64,000 nucleotides of DNA. Source: Methylococcales bacterium. Its GTDB lineage: Bacteria > Pseudomonadota > Gammaproteobacteria > Methylococcales > Methylomonadaceae. Of this stretch, positions 48,659 through 57,904 are shown one piece after another; positions within the stretch are counted from its first letter, which is position 1; every line of letters begins with the position of its first letter. Under the pieces are notes generated by a model that was not told the DNA's origin, did no database searches, and was given only the letters and a program-made list of their open reading frames with translations. The stretch spans positions 1 to 64,000 of the forward strand of contig JAQTPT010000017.1 of NCBI GenBank assembly GCA_028712795.1, read 5' to 3'. A program made the position numbers and the translations under genes.

Positions 48659-49344
48659 AGCGTTTGCTCCGCAAAAAAGTGTTGAAAGGCGTCTGTCATT
48701 TGTTGACGTAATTCGACCAGGGTGCTGAAATAAGGGTCGATACCGGTCAACTGGTTAATTAACGGCTGATAAGCTTCACCAAAAAAAGCCAGCCACTGGC
48801 GGAAATCATCGACTTTGTCCTGCGTCCGGCGACGTGCGTCAATAAAATGGTAAAAAACGCTGCTGACCGACATTCGAGGAATCAAATCCGACATCTCGAG
48901 AGGTTCGCTGACCTTTTTATGTGTGTCAAAGACCACAATCTGTGAACGGATAAATTCAAACCGCTGCGTAGCTTGAGACCATCGTAAATATTCGCTTTCA
49001 TCCAGCCGATCATCTATGCGTTCCAGCAAATGGTAGCGTAATTCTTCCAGGGTATTAAATGAAACAGGATCAAGAACGGCCAATTGCTCCGCCAATTTCT
49101 CATCTCTAAGACTATGTCGCACCCAACCGGCAAAATCGTTGATATACTCGCGTTCCTCAAAATGCGGCAGTAACAAATTTGCCCAAAAATGGTAATACAA
49201 GCTTTCCGGGCTCAGGTCCTCGATATGATCACGAAGTTCTTTCAAGGTATCGGCGCGTTTGTGGGTGGCAATGGCTATCAATGCACAGTCTTTTAAGACA
49301 AAAGCGGGTATTTGTGTGTGGGGGTTGTTATTCAACGTGTTCAT
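48655..49344 (-). CDS. DUF5752 family protein, first gene of the trehalose operon
   Basis: A 229-residue soluble protein built from two similar helical halves. The first has YYHFWANLLLPHFEEREYIN and DFAGWVRHSLRDEKLAEQL. The second has VFYHFIDARRRTQDKVDDFR and WLAFFGEAYQPLINQL. Both are followed by a similar L-E-E-L-R or L-V-E-L-R segment, so it looks like an internal duplication. I assign DUF5752 from this pattern and from the neighbour treT. No catalytic motif is evident. The four-base overlap with treT suggests equimolar expression, so a regulatory or structural partner of TreT is a reasonable guess. Confidence 0.75.
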   Translation of the reverse strand: MNTLNNNPHTQIPAFVLKDCALIAIATHKRADTLKELRDHIEDLSPESLYYHFWANLLLPHFEEREYINDFAGWVRHSLRDEKLAEQLAVLDPVSFNTLEELRYHLLERIDDRLDESEYLRWSQATQRFEFIRSQIVVFDTHKKVSEPLEMSDLIPRMSVSSVFYHFIDARRRTQDKVDDFRQWLAFFGEAYQPLINQLTGIDPYFSTLVELRQQMTDAFQHFFAEQTL

Positions 49345-49690
49345 TGTTTAAACCCTATATAGATAGAATGATAAGAATGAAGCGTTTACGGTAATCTGCC
49401 GTCTATAGTAAGTCCGCGACTTTTAGTGGATGAATAATACTTTCTTTCTTGAAATTTCTCGTTACCTTAATTGTTTGCATCCAGGTACGAATTATTTTTG
49501 CAAAGCTTAATACTTGGGCTGGATCCAGAATATTTATCACTATACCGGATTCTTTTAAGATTTAAATAAATTTTTTAATGCTTTGAGGGGTAGAAATTAT
49601 TCTTCATCTCGCAGTCTATGTTCAACAGAATAACTTTATCCGTAATATAAATGAGATCCTTACCCATTACAATATTTGTGACAGAACCAG
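49345..49690. other. Region upstream of the trehalose operon
   Basis: About 350 AT-rich bases that should contain the promoter of the DUF5752-treT-treZ-treY operon. No recognised operator or gene. It abuts an IS5 relic at 49690. Confidence 0.4.
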
Positions 49691-49956
49691 GCATTGTTGA
49701 ATAAATAAAAATTTGGCCAAAGCTCCCCGTTTCCAACGTTAGGAACGAGCATGAAATAATCTGATCAAGTTCATGCTTCGATAAGCCCGGCATTATTGAT
49801 ATGTGAGTTCCAAGTTGCTCAACTTATTTCATGCTCGTTCCTTAGTTAGATTTTTATGGACACCGGCATGCCTGGATTTGTCATTGGGTTGAGTGCAGAC
49901 GCACTGATCCATGCTTCAGTCTTTTGTTGCGGCAACGCACGCGCTTTCAGTGTGCC
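49690..49956 (-). mobile_element. IS5-family 3'-end relic interrupted by a MITE
   Basis: The end GGCATTGTTGAATAAAT (49691-49707) and the segment around 49858-49956 (ACCGGCATGCCTGG, GAGTGCAGACGCACTGATCC, GTTGCGGCAACGCACGCG) match the IS5 relic at 26610-26780 almost base for base. Between them sits a 102-bp palindromic insertion absent from the other copy. The rest of the transposase is missing. Confidence 0.82.
49741..49842. mobile_element. 102-bp palindromic MITE-like insertion
   Basis: AGGAACGAGCATGAAATAA (49741-49759) and its exact reverse complement TTATTTCATGCTCGTTCCT (49824-49842) enclose 64 bases without a coding frame. The direct repeat TTAG lies at both edges (49739-49742 and 49842-49845). 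The homologous IS5 relic at 26640 lacks this segment, so it is a clean insertion. Confidence 0.8.
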
Positions 49957-50195
49957 GGCATCATCCGCTAAATAAAACAACACGGCTTTACGCGGCGCTG
50001 AGCCTTGCAGAAGCAGTTCGATTCTGGCGGCGAGTAACGGCCAAAGAACGGGCTCAATAAAAAGTCTTTGCCTAAATTGAGTAACGTACGCTGCTTGACT
50101 TGCGCTCCTTCACGCATGGATTCAACTATACGATCGGTATGGAAATCTTCGCCATGCTCCGTTTTTTAGTTTTGGTTCTTCGAATATACAAATCG
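49957..50195 (-). mobile_element. IS1634-type transposase relic (N-terminal part)
   Basis: Read on the minus strand with frame changes: YIRRTKTKK, then GEDFHTDRIVESMREGAQV, KQRTLLNLGKDF, then WPLLAARIELLLQGSAPRK. This is the N-terminal pattern of IS1634-like transposases. It has at least two frameshifts, and the remainder is missing at 49957, where the IS5 relic begins. Confidence 0.65.
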
Positions 50196-50248
50196 CCAGC
50201 ATGGGCGTAATTCCGGAAAAATCAAGATACTAGCCTAAATAGATTGCA

Positions 50249-50614
50249 CTACTTCAGAAAACGAAAAATGGCCATTGATTTTAAGGGAAAATTCCGAAAT
50301 AAAAACGACCGGATATGAAACTTCAATGACTTGGAGAGGCTGGGAACATAGTAATGCTTGCGTAACGGCTTGACTACTTCCCAAAGGCTGTTCAGACCTT
50401 CCGGGAACACCACCAAATCGCCCGCTAGGATACGAACCGGCTCGCCGTCAACCGGAGTTACAATAATTTCGCCTTCAAGTAGATAGGCGGTTTCTGTCTC
50501 GTCAAAAGCTATCTGGAAATTTGAAATTTCTTTTTCCCAGGTAGGCCAGCCGGCAACGCCCAATTCTTTTAGGCGTTCTTCACTTGGGTTGTGTTCAATA
50601 GTAATTAGGCTCAT
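50249..50614 (-). CDS. Small cupin protein
   Basis: A 121-residue protein with a single cupin barrel (residues about 20-85): EISNFQIAFDETETAYLLEG, EIIVTPVDGEPVRILAGDLV, FPEGLNSLWEVVKPLRKHY. This is the short EutQ/Cupin_3-like type, which normally ends near the RKHY motif. Here about 35 further basic, aromatic residues follow (SLSKSLKFHIRSFLFRNFP), probably read-through into DNA changed by the adjacent IS relic. Function is unknown. Confidence 0.75.
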   Translation of the reverse strand: MSLITIEHNPSEERLKELGVAGWPTWEKEISNFQIAFDETETAYLLEGEIIVTPVDGEPVRILAGDLVVFPEGLNSLWEVVKPLRKHYYVPSLSKSLKFHIRSFLFRNFPLKSMAIFRFLK

Positions 50615-50790
50615 GCTTTCCTTAAATTTAATAGTTATAAAAAGTTGATGTTAGCATTTTTACACCCAAATCGCTACGCAGCTTTAGGCCAAAATGGATC
50701 AAGGCTTGCAAACCCCACAAATCTCGTGCAATCAGGCCGGGAATTTAATAAGCTTTGCACACTCTCTTCAGACAAACTCAGGATTAATGA

Positions 50791-52728
50791 ATGTCAGACG
50801 TTAAAATTTACGATGTAAAACCGGATATTGCCGCATCCGCGCATATTAACACCGGCACCTATAAAACGATGTATCTGCGTTCGATCAAGGAGCCCGAAGC
50901 GTTTTGGGCCGAACAGGCGGAACAGTTTTTAGTATGGAGCAAACGCTGGGTTAGGGTTATGGATTACGATTATCCCAAAGGCATTATACGCTGGTTTGAA
51001 GGCGGCAAACTTAACGTCAGCGTCAATTGTGTTGACCGGCATCTTGAAGCACGCGGTGACCAGGTGGCGATTATCTGGGAAGGCGATAATCCGGCTCATG
51101 ATAAAAAAATCACGTATCGGCAATTGCATGAGGATGTATGCAAGTTTGCCAATGTCTTGAAAGCGCAGGGCGTGAAAAAAGGTGACCGGGTGTGTATCTA
51201 CCTGCCCATGATCAGCGAGGCGGCAACCGTGATGCTGGCCTGCACCCGCATTGGCGCTGTCCACTCCATTGTTTTTGGCGGTTTTTCCGCCGAAGCGTTA
51301 AAAGATCGCATCCTGGACTCGGACTGCAACTATGTGGTTTGTTCGGATGAAGGATACCGTGGCGGCAAAACCCTACCGATTAAAGCCAATGTTGATCAAG
51401 CGGCTAAATCCTGCCCACGGCTAAAAAAAGTTATCGTCATTAAGAACACCGGCAATCCCATAGAGTGGCATGAACAGCGCGACATCTGGTATCACGAGGC
51501 GATGGCAGGCGCTTCGGTTGACTGTCCCCCCGAAGAAATGGGTGCAGAAGATCCCTTGTTTATCCTTTATACCTCAGGTTCAACGGGCAAACCCAAGGGT
51601 GTTTTGCACACGACCGGCGGTTATTTGTTGTATGCCGCGATGACCCACAAATATGTGTTTGATTATCACGATGGCGACATTTACTGGTGTACCGCCGATA
51701 TAGGTTGGGTAACCGGCCATTCGTATATGATTTACGGGCCGTTGTGCAACGGCGCGACGACCTTGATGTTTGAAGGCGTGCCGACATATCCCGAAGCTGA
51801 CCGTTTCTGGCGTGTCATCGACAAACACCAGGTGAATATTTTTTACACCGCGCCGACGGCAATTCGCGCATTAATGGCGCAGGGCAATGATTTTGTCGCG
51901 CGCACCGAACGTAGCAGCTTGCGCATTCTTGGCAGTGTCGGCGAACCCATTAACCCGGAGGCATGGGAATGGTATTACCATGTGGCCGGTAATGGGGGCT
52001 GTCCTATTATGGACACCTGGTGGCAAACCGAAACAGGCGGCATATTGATAACGCCTTTGCCGGGCGCCACCGCTTTAAAGCCCGGTTCGGCAACCTTGCC
52101 TTTCTTCGGCATCATACCCGAAATTATGGATAACCAGGGCCGCATTATGGAAGGTGTCGCCGAAGGTATTCTGGTCATCAGCCGCCCGTGGCCAGGACAA
52201 GCCAGAACTATTTATGGCGATCACCAACGTTTTATTGATACATATTTTAAAAACTATCCCGGCTATTATTTTGCCGGAGATGGCGCTCGCCGGGACGAAG
52301 ACGGTTATTACTGGATTACCGGGCGTGTCGATGATGTTATTAACGTGTCCGGGCATAGAATGGGCACGGCAGAAATTGAAAGCGCCTTGGTGTTGCACGA
52401 ACAGGTTGCGGAAGCCGCTGTTGTCGGTTATCCACACGATATTAAAGGGCAGGGCATTTACGCTTATGTCACGTTGAATGTGGGTGTGGAGCCTTCGGAA
52501 GAACTGAGAAAAGAACTGGTTGAACTGGTAAAAAAAGAGATTGGCGGCATTGCCAATCCGGATATTATCCAGTGGGCTCCCGGTTTGCCAAAAACCCGTT
52601 CAGGTAAAATCATGCGCCGTATTTTGCGCAAAGTGGCCGCTAATGAACTTGACAACCTGGGCGACACTTCGACATTGGCCGATCCATCGGTGGTTGAAGA
52701 TATTATTGACCATCGGGCTAACAAATAA
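50791..52728 (+). CDS. acs: Acetyl-CoA synthetase (AMP-forming)
   Basis: A 645-residue adenylate-forming enzyme converting acetate, ATP and CoA to acetyl-CoA. The P-loop-like core motif is [36 protein letters not shown] is the acetate-specific signature. [17 protein letters not shown] is the hinge, and [16 protein letters not shown] carries the acetylation-regulated lysine near residue 609. The length is typical. In an obligate methane user it would recycle acetate. It is a single gene upstream of the mtd pair, about 190 bases away. Confidence 0.97.
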   Translation: MSDVKIYDVKPDIAASAHINTGTYKTMYLRSIKEPEAFWAEQAEQFLVWSKRWVRVMDYDYPKGIIRWFEGGKLNVSVNCVDRHLEARGDQVAIIWEGDNPAHDKKITYRQLHEDVCKFANVLKAQGVKKGDRVCIYLPMISEAATVMLACTRIGAVHSIVFGGFSAEALKDRILDSDCNYVVCSDEGYRGGKTLPIKANVDQAAKSCPRLKKVIVIKNTGNPIEWHEQRDIWYHEAMAGASVDCPPEEMGAEDPLFILYTSGSTGKPKGVLHTTGGYLLYAAMTHKYVFDYHDGDIYWCTADIGWVTGHSYMIYGPLCNGATTLMFEGVPTYPEADRFWRVIDKHQVNIFYTAPTAIRALMAQGNDFVARTERSSLRILGSVGEPINPEAWEWYYHVAGNGGCPIMDTWWQTETGGILITPLPGATALKPGSATLPFFGIIPEIMDNQGRIMEGVAEGILVISRPWPGQARTIYGDHQRFIDTYFKNYPGYYFAGDGARRDEDGYYWITGRVDDVINVSGHRMGTAEIESALVLHEQVAEAAVVGYPHDIKGQGIYAYVTLNVGVEPSEELRKELVELVKKEIGGIANPDIIQWAPGLPKTRSGKIMRRILRKVAANELDNLGDTSTLADPSVVEDIIDHRANK

Positions 52729-52920
52729 TAACTAACGGATCAAAGTTATTGTTCCTTGTTTTGTTGAATCGCGAAGACTTATTCGCTCTATGCCTGCAGA
52801 ATCCTTTCAATCGATTGAATGCCAGGGGTATTGTCTGTTTTTAGGGCAAATGCGCAAGTACATTGTTATTCTCTCATTTTTTCTTTTATACTGGTCAGCT
52901 AAATACAATAAGGAGTTATC

Positions 52921-53829
52921 ATGGAAAAACCATTCATCTTACACATGCTGACCACAGCTAAAAATCTAAGTCCTTTTGACGTCAATATGGCGATGGATGC
53001 GGGCTGGCTTTCGGCGCTGTCTTATATTAATGTCGAAGCCAGTGAAGTACAGGGATTGGTGCAAGACGCTATTTTTTCCCGTAGCGCAAAAAATTTAAAG
53101 CGTACCGGCATTTTTATTGGAGGGCGCGACACCAAGCAAGCAATGGATATGTTGAAAACTGCCAAGCGCTCGATGGTACCCCCTTTTGAAGTCTCTGTTT
53201 TTGCCGACCCTAGCGGCGCATTTACAACGGCTGCCGGCATGGTCGCCGTCGTGGAGCATGAGTTAATCACCAAATTCAACACGACGCTGGAAGGAAAAAA
53301 CATACTTGCGTTAGGTGGAACCGGCCCCGTGGGCCAAGCGGCGGCAGTTATTGCTGCTCAAGCAGGCGCGAAGGTGAGGATCATCGGTAGGCAACTGGAT
53401 AAAGCACAGCATATTGCTGACATGTGCAGCAATGAATTTGGTGACGGTAAAATTACCATTACCGCTGGCGCAGATGCTGATAAAGCAGAATACATGAAGA
53501 CTGCTGACGTTGTTTTTGCGACAGGCGCGGCAGGCATTGAGTTATTGAGCGCTGAGCTGATCGCCTCTGCCCCGCTCCTTAAAGTTGCTGCCGATGTTAA
53601 TGCTGTGCCCCCCTCCGGTATCGCGGGTGTTGACGCTTTCCATAATGGCACGCCTATTGAAGGTTCTAAAAGCGGCGCTGTCGGCGTAGGCGCTTTGGCT
53701 ATCGGCAATGTTAAATATCATGCGCAGAATCGCTTATTGAAAAAAATGCTCAACAGCGACAGACCAGTCTATCTGCATTTTGAGCATGCTTTTGAAGTGG
53801 CCAGAGACTATATCAAATCAAACGCTTAA
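52921..53829 (+). CDS. mtdB: Methylene-tetrahydromethanopterin dehydrogenase (MtdB/MtdC family)
   Basis: A 302-residue NAD(P)-dependent enzyme oxidising methylene-H4MPT in the formaldehyde oxidation pathway of methylotrophs. Family features: ILHMLTTAKNLSPFDVNMAM at the start, RTGIFIGGRD, VFADPSGAFTTAAGMVA, and the nucleotide-binding ALGGTGPVGQAAAVIAAQAG. DVNAVPPSGIAGVDAF and VGVGALAIGNVKYHAQ follow. The ribosome-binding site AAGGAG precedes the ATG. A paralog follows 46 bases downstream. Coenzyme preference cannot be read directly; the short basic patch after GAKVRIIGRQ would allow NADP. Confidence 0.92.
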   Translation: MEKPFILHMLTTAKNLSPFDVNMAMDAGWLSALSYINVEASEVQGLVQDAIFSRSAKNLKRTGIFIGGRDTKQAMDMLKTAKRSMVPPFEVSVFADPSGAFTTAAGMVAVVEHELITKFNTTLEGKNILALGGTGPVGQAAAVIAAQAGAKVRIIGRQLDKAQHIADMCSNEFGDGKITITAGADADKAEYMKTADVVFATGAAGIELLSAELIASAPLLKVAADVNAVPPSGIAGVDAFHNGTPIEGSKSGAVGVGALAIGNVKYHAQNRLLKKMLNSDRPVYLHFEHAFEVARDYIKSNA

Positions 53830-53875
53830 ATCGAATCTTTAGTTTAACTTGCACTCATTATAAGGAGGATCTCTA

Positions 53876-54781
53876 ATGGAGAAACGCAGCATTCTTCACA
53901 TGCTTGACCCCATGCCAAACAATAGCCCGTTCGATATTAACATGGCTATGGATGCAGGGTTTGATGTCCTTATGCCTTATAGCAACGTCAAATTAGACAG
54001 TATTAACAGGCTCACCCAGGATGTTATTTTTTCCCGCAGCCCTGCAGGTGTAAAACGCACAGGAATCTTTATTGGTGGACGCGATTTAGGGTTGGCGATG
54101 GATATGCTGGATGCCAGTCATCAAGCAATGGTGCCGCCTTTTGAAGTGTCTGTTTTTGCAGATCCCAGCGGCGCATTTACTACAGCGGCGGCACTGGTTG
54201 CCTGTGTAGAGCAGGAGCTAAAGGTGAGGCATGATAAAGAATTGAAAGAGTGTAATGCGCTGGTTTTTGGAGGGACGGGGCCCGTTGGTATTGCCACGGG
54301 CATTATTGCTTCATTAGCGGGTGCGGATACCGCGTTAGTTGACCATTTGTCCATTGATGCCGCTACGGATGTCGCTAAAGCTTACAATCGCCGTTTCGGC
54401 TGCGCCTTACGGGGCGCTTGTGCGAGCTCTGAAGCCGATAAAGTCAAGCTGGTATCAGACGTTGATATTATCTTTTGCGCCGCTAAAGCCGGCGTTCTGG
54501 TGCTAAGTTCTGCTGTCCTGAAAGCAGCCAAGCAGTTAAAAGTAGCCGGTGATGTGAATGCTGTTCCTCCATTGGGTATAGAGGGCATCAAACGTAATGA
54601 TTCAGGAGCTCCATTGATTCATGCCATCAATGCCCAGGGCGCAGTGGGTGTTGGTGCTTTAGCCGTTGGCAATGTTAAATATCAGCTTCAGAATGAATTG
54701 CTGAAATTAATGCTGAAAACTGACAAGTCCTTATATCTCGATTTCAGGGAAGCCTTTAATAAAGCCAGGGATTTGGTTTGA
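53876..54781 (+). CDS. Second methylene-tetrahydromethanopterin dehydrogenase paralog
   Basis: A 301-residue homolog of the preceding gene: SILHMLDPMPNNSPFDINMA, RTGIFIGGRD, VFADPSGAFTTAAALVA, VFGGTGPVGIATGIIASLAG, DVNAVPPLGIEGI and VGVGALAVGNVKYQLQ. All family motifs are intact. The segment after the Rossmann glycines differs (ADTALVDHLSIDAATDVAKA), where coenzyme specificity is set, so the paralogs may prefer different coenzymes. It has a strong AAGGAGGAT ribosome-binding site and lies in the same transcript as the first. The label MtdB or MtdC cannot be fixed from sequence alone. Confidence 0.9.
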   Translation: MEKRSILHMLDPMPNNSPFDINMAMDAGFDVLMPYSNVKLDSINRLTQDVIFSRSPAGVKRTGIFIGGRDLGLAMDMLDASHQAMVPPFEVSVFADPSGAFTTAAALVACVEQELKVRHDKELKECNALVFGGTGPVGIATGIIASLAGADTALVDHLSIDAATDVAKAYNRRFGCALRGACASSEADKVKLVSDVDIIFCAAKAGVLVLSSAVLKAAKQLKVAGDVNAVPPLGIEGIKRNDSGAPLIHAINAQGAVGVGALAVGNVKYQLQNELLKLMLKTDKSLYLDFREAFNKARDLV

Positions 54782-54795
54782 TCCAGCAGCGGATT

Positions 54796-54822
54796 GCCGG
54801 TTTCGGGCCGCGCGAAACCGGC
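54796..54822 (+). terminator. Hairpin after the mtd pair
   Basis: GCCGGTTTCG and CGAAACCGGC form a 10-bp GC-rich stem with a seven-base loop, 15 bases after the stop codon. There is no T run, so termination may need Rho, or the hairpin may only protect the 3' end. Confidence 0.6.
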
Positions 54823-55360
54823 TTGATGCGGCATTGAATGATGACTTTTGTGACAACTTTTTGTATTCACAAAGGTTAACTGATGGGTTAATAAAGTTAT
54901 TTCTAACCCGGACAAGCCGGAATCAAGAAGGCATCGAATTTTGGGGAAAAAGGATTCTCGGCTGTATTGGGCAATTTGGACGATCCGCCGATTCAAGTCC
55001 CCAGTATGTTCCTGCCCTTTCAGGTTTTAATGAAATAACGTTTGTAGGTTAAAGACCTTAAGGTGTAGTAATTTTTACACATAAAAATCAATTTGCATCA
55101 AAATATTTTAAGAGTTGGCTGATAAAAGGCTTATTGTTGACGAATCTTTAGGTTTGGCACAGGCTTGATAATCAATTTAAATTGATTTCCCTTTGTGCTT
55201 TTTTATTTTGATCGATGTCGATGGGCCCGGGTGAAGGGTGAATCACTGTCGGCGGCTAGAATTAAAGATAAAGGTAAATTTGCAAGCAATAACGTTTATA
55301 AATCAATGCGATTTTGGTGCAATATCACGTTACAGCCAAGTTGAAAAGGAAGAGGGCGGC
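54823..55360. other. Intergenic region without recognisable genes
   Basis: About 540 bases. A 72-codon plus frame (54834-55052) has no family signature. AT-rich sequence at 55060-55220 should hold the promoter of the metallophosphoesterase gene. Confidence 0.4.
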
Positions 55361-56035
55361 ATGAACCAACATAACCGGATTTTATTCGCGGGCGATCCTC
55401 ATGGGGACTTTAAGCCGCTGATAGCTGCGGCTCATAAATACCAGCCTGAGGCCGTTATTTTACTTGGCGACTATGATCTGGACATGCCGTTAGAACATTG
55501 TTTGGAAGAAATCGCTGGCTTAACTGAAATTTGGTGGATAGCTGGCAATCATGATTTTGAATCGCCAAAAAAGTTTAACAATCTATTTAACTCAGCTTTT
55601 TCTGATAAGGATTTACACTTGAAAGTCACCGAAATAGCCGGGCTTAGAGTTGCCGGATTAGGCGGAATTTTTCTTGGTAGGGTTTGGTATCCACCGCAAC
55701 GGCCAAAATGGCATGGAAAGCAGCATTTTTTAGAGCATCAGACGGCTAGGGTCAATAAATCTGGAATGACATTAAAATACCTGTCAGCGATTTGGCATGA
55801 CGAATTTGAGGCATTAAAAACACTCAAAGCAGATATTTTGGTGTCGCATGAAGCACCTGGTTCACATCGGCATGGTTTTAAGGTAATTGGTGAATTGGCT
55901 GTAGCGATGGGCGTGAAACATATTTTTCATGGTCATCTTCATGAAAATTACGCCGGCTTTATCAATAAAAACATTAAAGTATACGGCGTGGCGAACAGGG
56001 CAGTGAGTGACTTGCTTGGTAATACCGTAAGCTGA
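55361..56035 (+). CDS. Calcineurin-like metallophosphoesterase
   Basis: A 224-residue protein with the metallophosphoesterase metal motifs: FAGDPHGDFKPL (DxH), ILLGDYD (GDxxD), WIAGNHDFE (GNHD), VSHEAPGSH and IFHGHLHENY (GHxH). It is a hydrolase of phosphate esters or nucleotides with unknown substrate. I use the ATG at 55361, preceded by GGAAGAGGG; an upstream extension to 55238 is possible but not supported. It converges on mltD. Confidence 0.87.
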   Translation: MNQHNRILFAGDPHGDFKPLIAAAHKYQPEAVILLGDYDLDMPLEHCLEEIAGLTEIWWIAGNHDFESPKKFNNLFNSAFSDKDLHLKVTEIAGLRVAGLGGIFLGRVWYPPQRPKWHGKQHFLEHQTARVNKSGMTLKYLSAIWHDEFEALKTLKADILVSHEAPGSHRHGFKVIGELAVAMGVKHIFHGHLHENYAGFINKNIKVYGVANRAVSDLLGNTVS

Positions 56036-56077
56036 AATTGATTCCAAATTTACGTGAAGTCAAGTAAGCATGAATGC

Positions 56078-56102
56078 AATGGCAACGCATGGCGTTGCCA
56101 TT
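56078..56102. terminator. Bidirectional hairpin between convergent genes
   Basis: AATGGCAACGC, ATG, GCGTTGCCATT is a perfect 11-bp stem with a three-base loop between the metallophosphoesterase stop (56035) and the mltD stop (56130). A short T run follows on the plus strand. Confidence 0.75.
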
Positions 56103-56129
56103 TCCATAATCGCTGGTTCCAACAAAGCT

Positions 56130-57809
56130 TTAGCTTGATGATTGATTGTTATCAACAATTATCTTAAGTTTTTGTCCCGGGCGAAGACCTCTAACAAGTG
56201 TGGCAGCGTTAGATTTACGTAAGTCAGCTGTGGACACATTAAATTTTCTGGCAATTTGTATTAACGAGTCCCCTTTGCCAACAGTGTAACTGACTAGACG
56301 GATTGAAGATGATGCGCTGGCAAGCTGTGGATTGATACTTTTGATTGTTAGTTTACGGCCCGGAATTAATGCTGTTTTTAAAGTGACATTATTCCAGCTG
56401 GCAATATCTTTCGGGGTCACGGAAAAGCGTTGGGAGATATTGAAGAAAGTATCGCCTTTTTTAACTGCATAGACTTGAGAGCTTGCGGATTTGGTTTTAG
56501 AAGCTTTGGTAAATGACGGTAAATTGTCTGAACTTGCTCGAGATGGAATTTGTAAACGGATTCCTGAACGGACGGAATTGCTGTCCAAATTGTTAGCCAA
56601 GCGGAGCGTTTTAATGGTTGTATTATTTCTGCCGGCAATGGATGCCAGGTTGTCCCCGTATTTAACCTTATATTGGGTGGGGAGCATTCTGGGAGCAGCA
56701 TCCCATCGAATTTGAGCTGGCTTTTCTTCATGCGTTTCTTGCGGGCGAATATAGGCTACCCGCTCTTCATCAAATTGCTTTATCGTCACTCTCTCTGAGT
56801 ATGGGAGCATAGCCAGATTTTTTTTGAAAGCTTGCGCTTGGTCGACAGGAACCAACAAGCGATGCGGGCCTTCAGGAGCGGTGCTGGAACGGTTAAAGCC
56901 AGGATTTAATTTTAAAAATGCATATAAGGGTGTGTTGGCCAATTTTGCGGCTTTGTGTAAATCCAATGGGGATTTAATGTCAACGACTTCAAAGTAAGGT
57001 CTGTTGGGGATGTGTTGTAAATGAACATTGTATTCGTCAGCATGGGCAAACAATTTGGCAATGGCCAATAACCGTGGGACATAGTCTTCGGTTTCGTCAG
57101 GAAGGTCTAATGACCAATAATCAGTTGGCAGGTTGCGGTACTCATTTCTTTCAATGGACTTTCTTACGCGGCCTTTTCCGCAATTATAGGAAGCAAGCGC
57201 AAGTAGCCAGTCGCCATCAAACTCTTCACTGAGTTCTTTCAAGTAAGTGGTTGCCGCTTTTGTTGAGGCATATATGTCACGACGGCCATCATACCAGTCA
57301 TTTTGTTGAAGGCCATACTCTCTTCCGGTGGACGGTATAAATTGCCAAAGACCTGAGGCGTCTGCTTTTGAATAAGCATCGGGTACAAACGCGCTTTCAA
57401 CAACAGGGAGCAACGCCAGTTCACCCGGTATATTTTTGGCTTCGATTTCATCGAGAATATGGTTAAGATAAGGCTCTGCCCGTTGCTGAAGTATCGCAAG
57501 AGAAGCGGGATGATCTAAATACCAGTATAATTCACGGTCAATGCGTGGATTTTGAATGTCAGGTAATGAGTATAACGACAGTAACCTCTCCCAAACGGTA
57601 TCTTTATGTGTTGATGCTGTTTTATTGAATTTATGTTTGCGTGGCGTGCGGTAAGGATGGTACACATAGCTGTTATTCTGAGCTGTTGGAGTGGGGGCTT
57701 CATCGTTAACGGTCAGAGGCTCCTTTGGTGTGTCAGAGCAACCAGTAACAATTAAAGATATTGAAATTAATAGAAAATTAACCGACCTGTTAAAATTAAC
57801 ACGTTTCAT
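56130..57809 (-). CDS. mltD: Membrane-bound lytic murein transglycosylase D
   Basis: A 559-residue lipoprotein. Signal: FLLISISLIVTGC, lipid Cys24. The SLT domain has the catalytic Glu in LALLPVVESAFVPDAYS and ADASGLWQFIPSTGREYGL, then LALASYNCGKGRVRKS. Three LysM peptidoglycan-binding repeats follow (KYGDNLASIAGRNNTTIKTL; KKGDTFFNISQRFSVTPKDI; GKGDSLIQIARKFNVSTADL). It cleaves glycan strands at the outer-membrane face. The neighbouring divergent methyltransferase and rnhA genes recall the E. coli mltD-gloB-yafS-rnhA-dnaQ order. Confidence 0.95.
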   Translation of the reverse strand: MKRVNFNRSVNFLLISISLIVTGCSDTPKEPLTVNDEAPTPTAQNNSYVYHPYRTPRKHKFNKTASTHKDTVWERLLSLYSLPDIQNPRIDRELYWYLDHPASLAILQQRAEPYLNHILDEIEAKNIPGELALLPVVESAFVPDAYSKADASGLWQFIPSTGREYGLQQNDWYDGRRDIYASTKAATTYLKELSEEFDGDWLLALASYNCGKGRVRKSIERNEYRNLPTDYWSLDLPDETEDYVPRLLAIAKLFAHADEYNVHLQHIPNRPYFEVVDIKSPLDLHKAAKLANTPLYAFLKLNPGFNRSSTAPEGPHRLLVPVDQAQAFKKNLAMLPYSERVTIKQFDEERVAYIRPQETHEEKPAQIRWDAAPRMLPTQYKVKYGDNLASIAGRNNTTIKTLRLANNLDSNSVRSGIRLQIPSRASSDNLPSFTKASKTKSASSQVYAVKKGDTFFNISQRFSVTPKDIASWNNVTLKTALIPGRKLTIKSINPQLASASSSIRLVSYTVGKGDSLIQIARKFNVSTADLRKSNAATLVRGLRPGQKLKIIVDNNQSSS

Positions 57810-57904
57810 CTTTAAGCCCAGAGCGCATGGTTATTATCAATGATAAGATTATACCATTTTTTTTAATGAAAATCATTAAAGTGATTTCCTGTCGAGTGTG
57901 ATTG

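Noticed and set aside
49575..49793. 72-codon minus frame
   Set aside because: It runs across the IS5 end and the MITE, and has no protein similarity.
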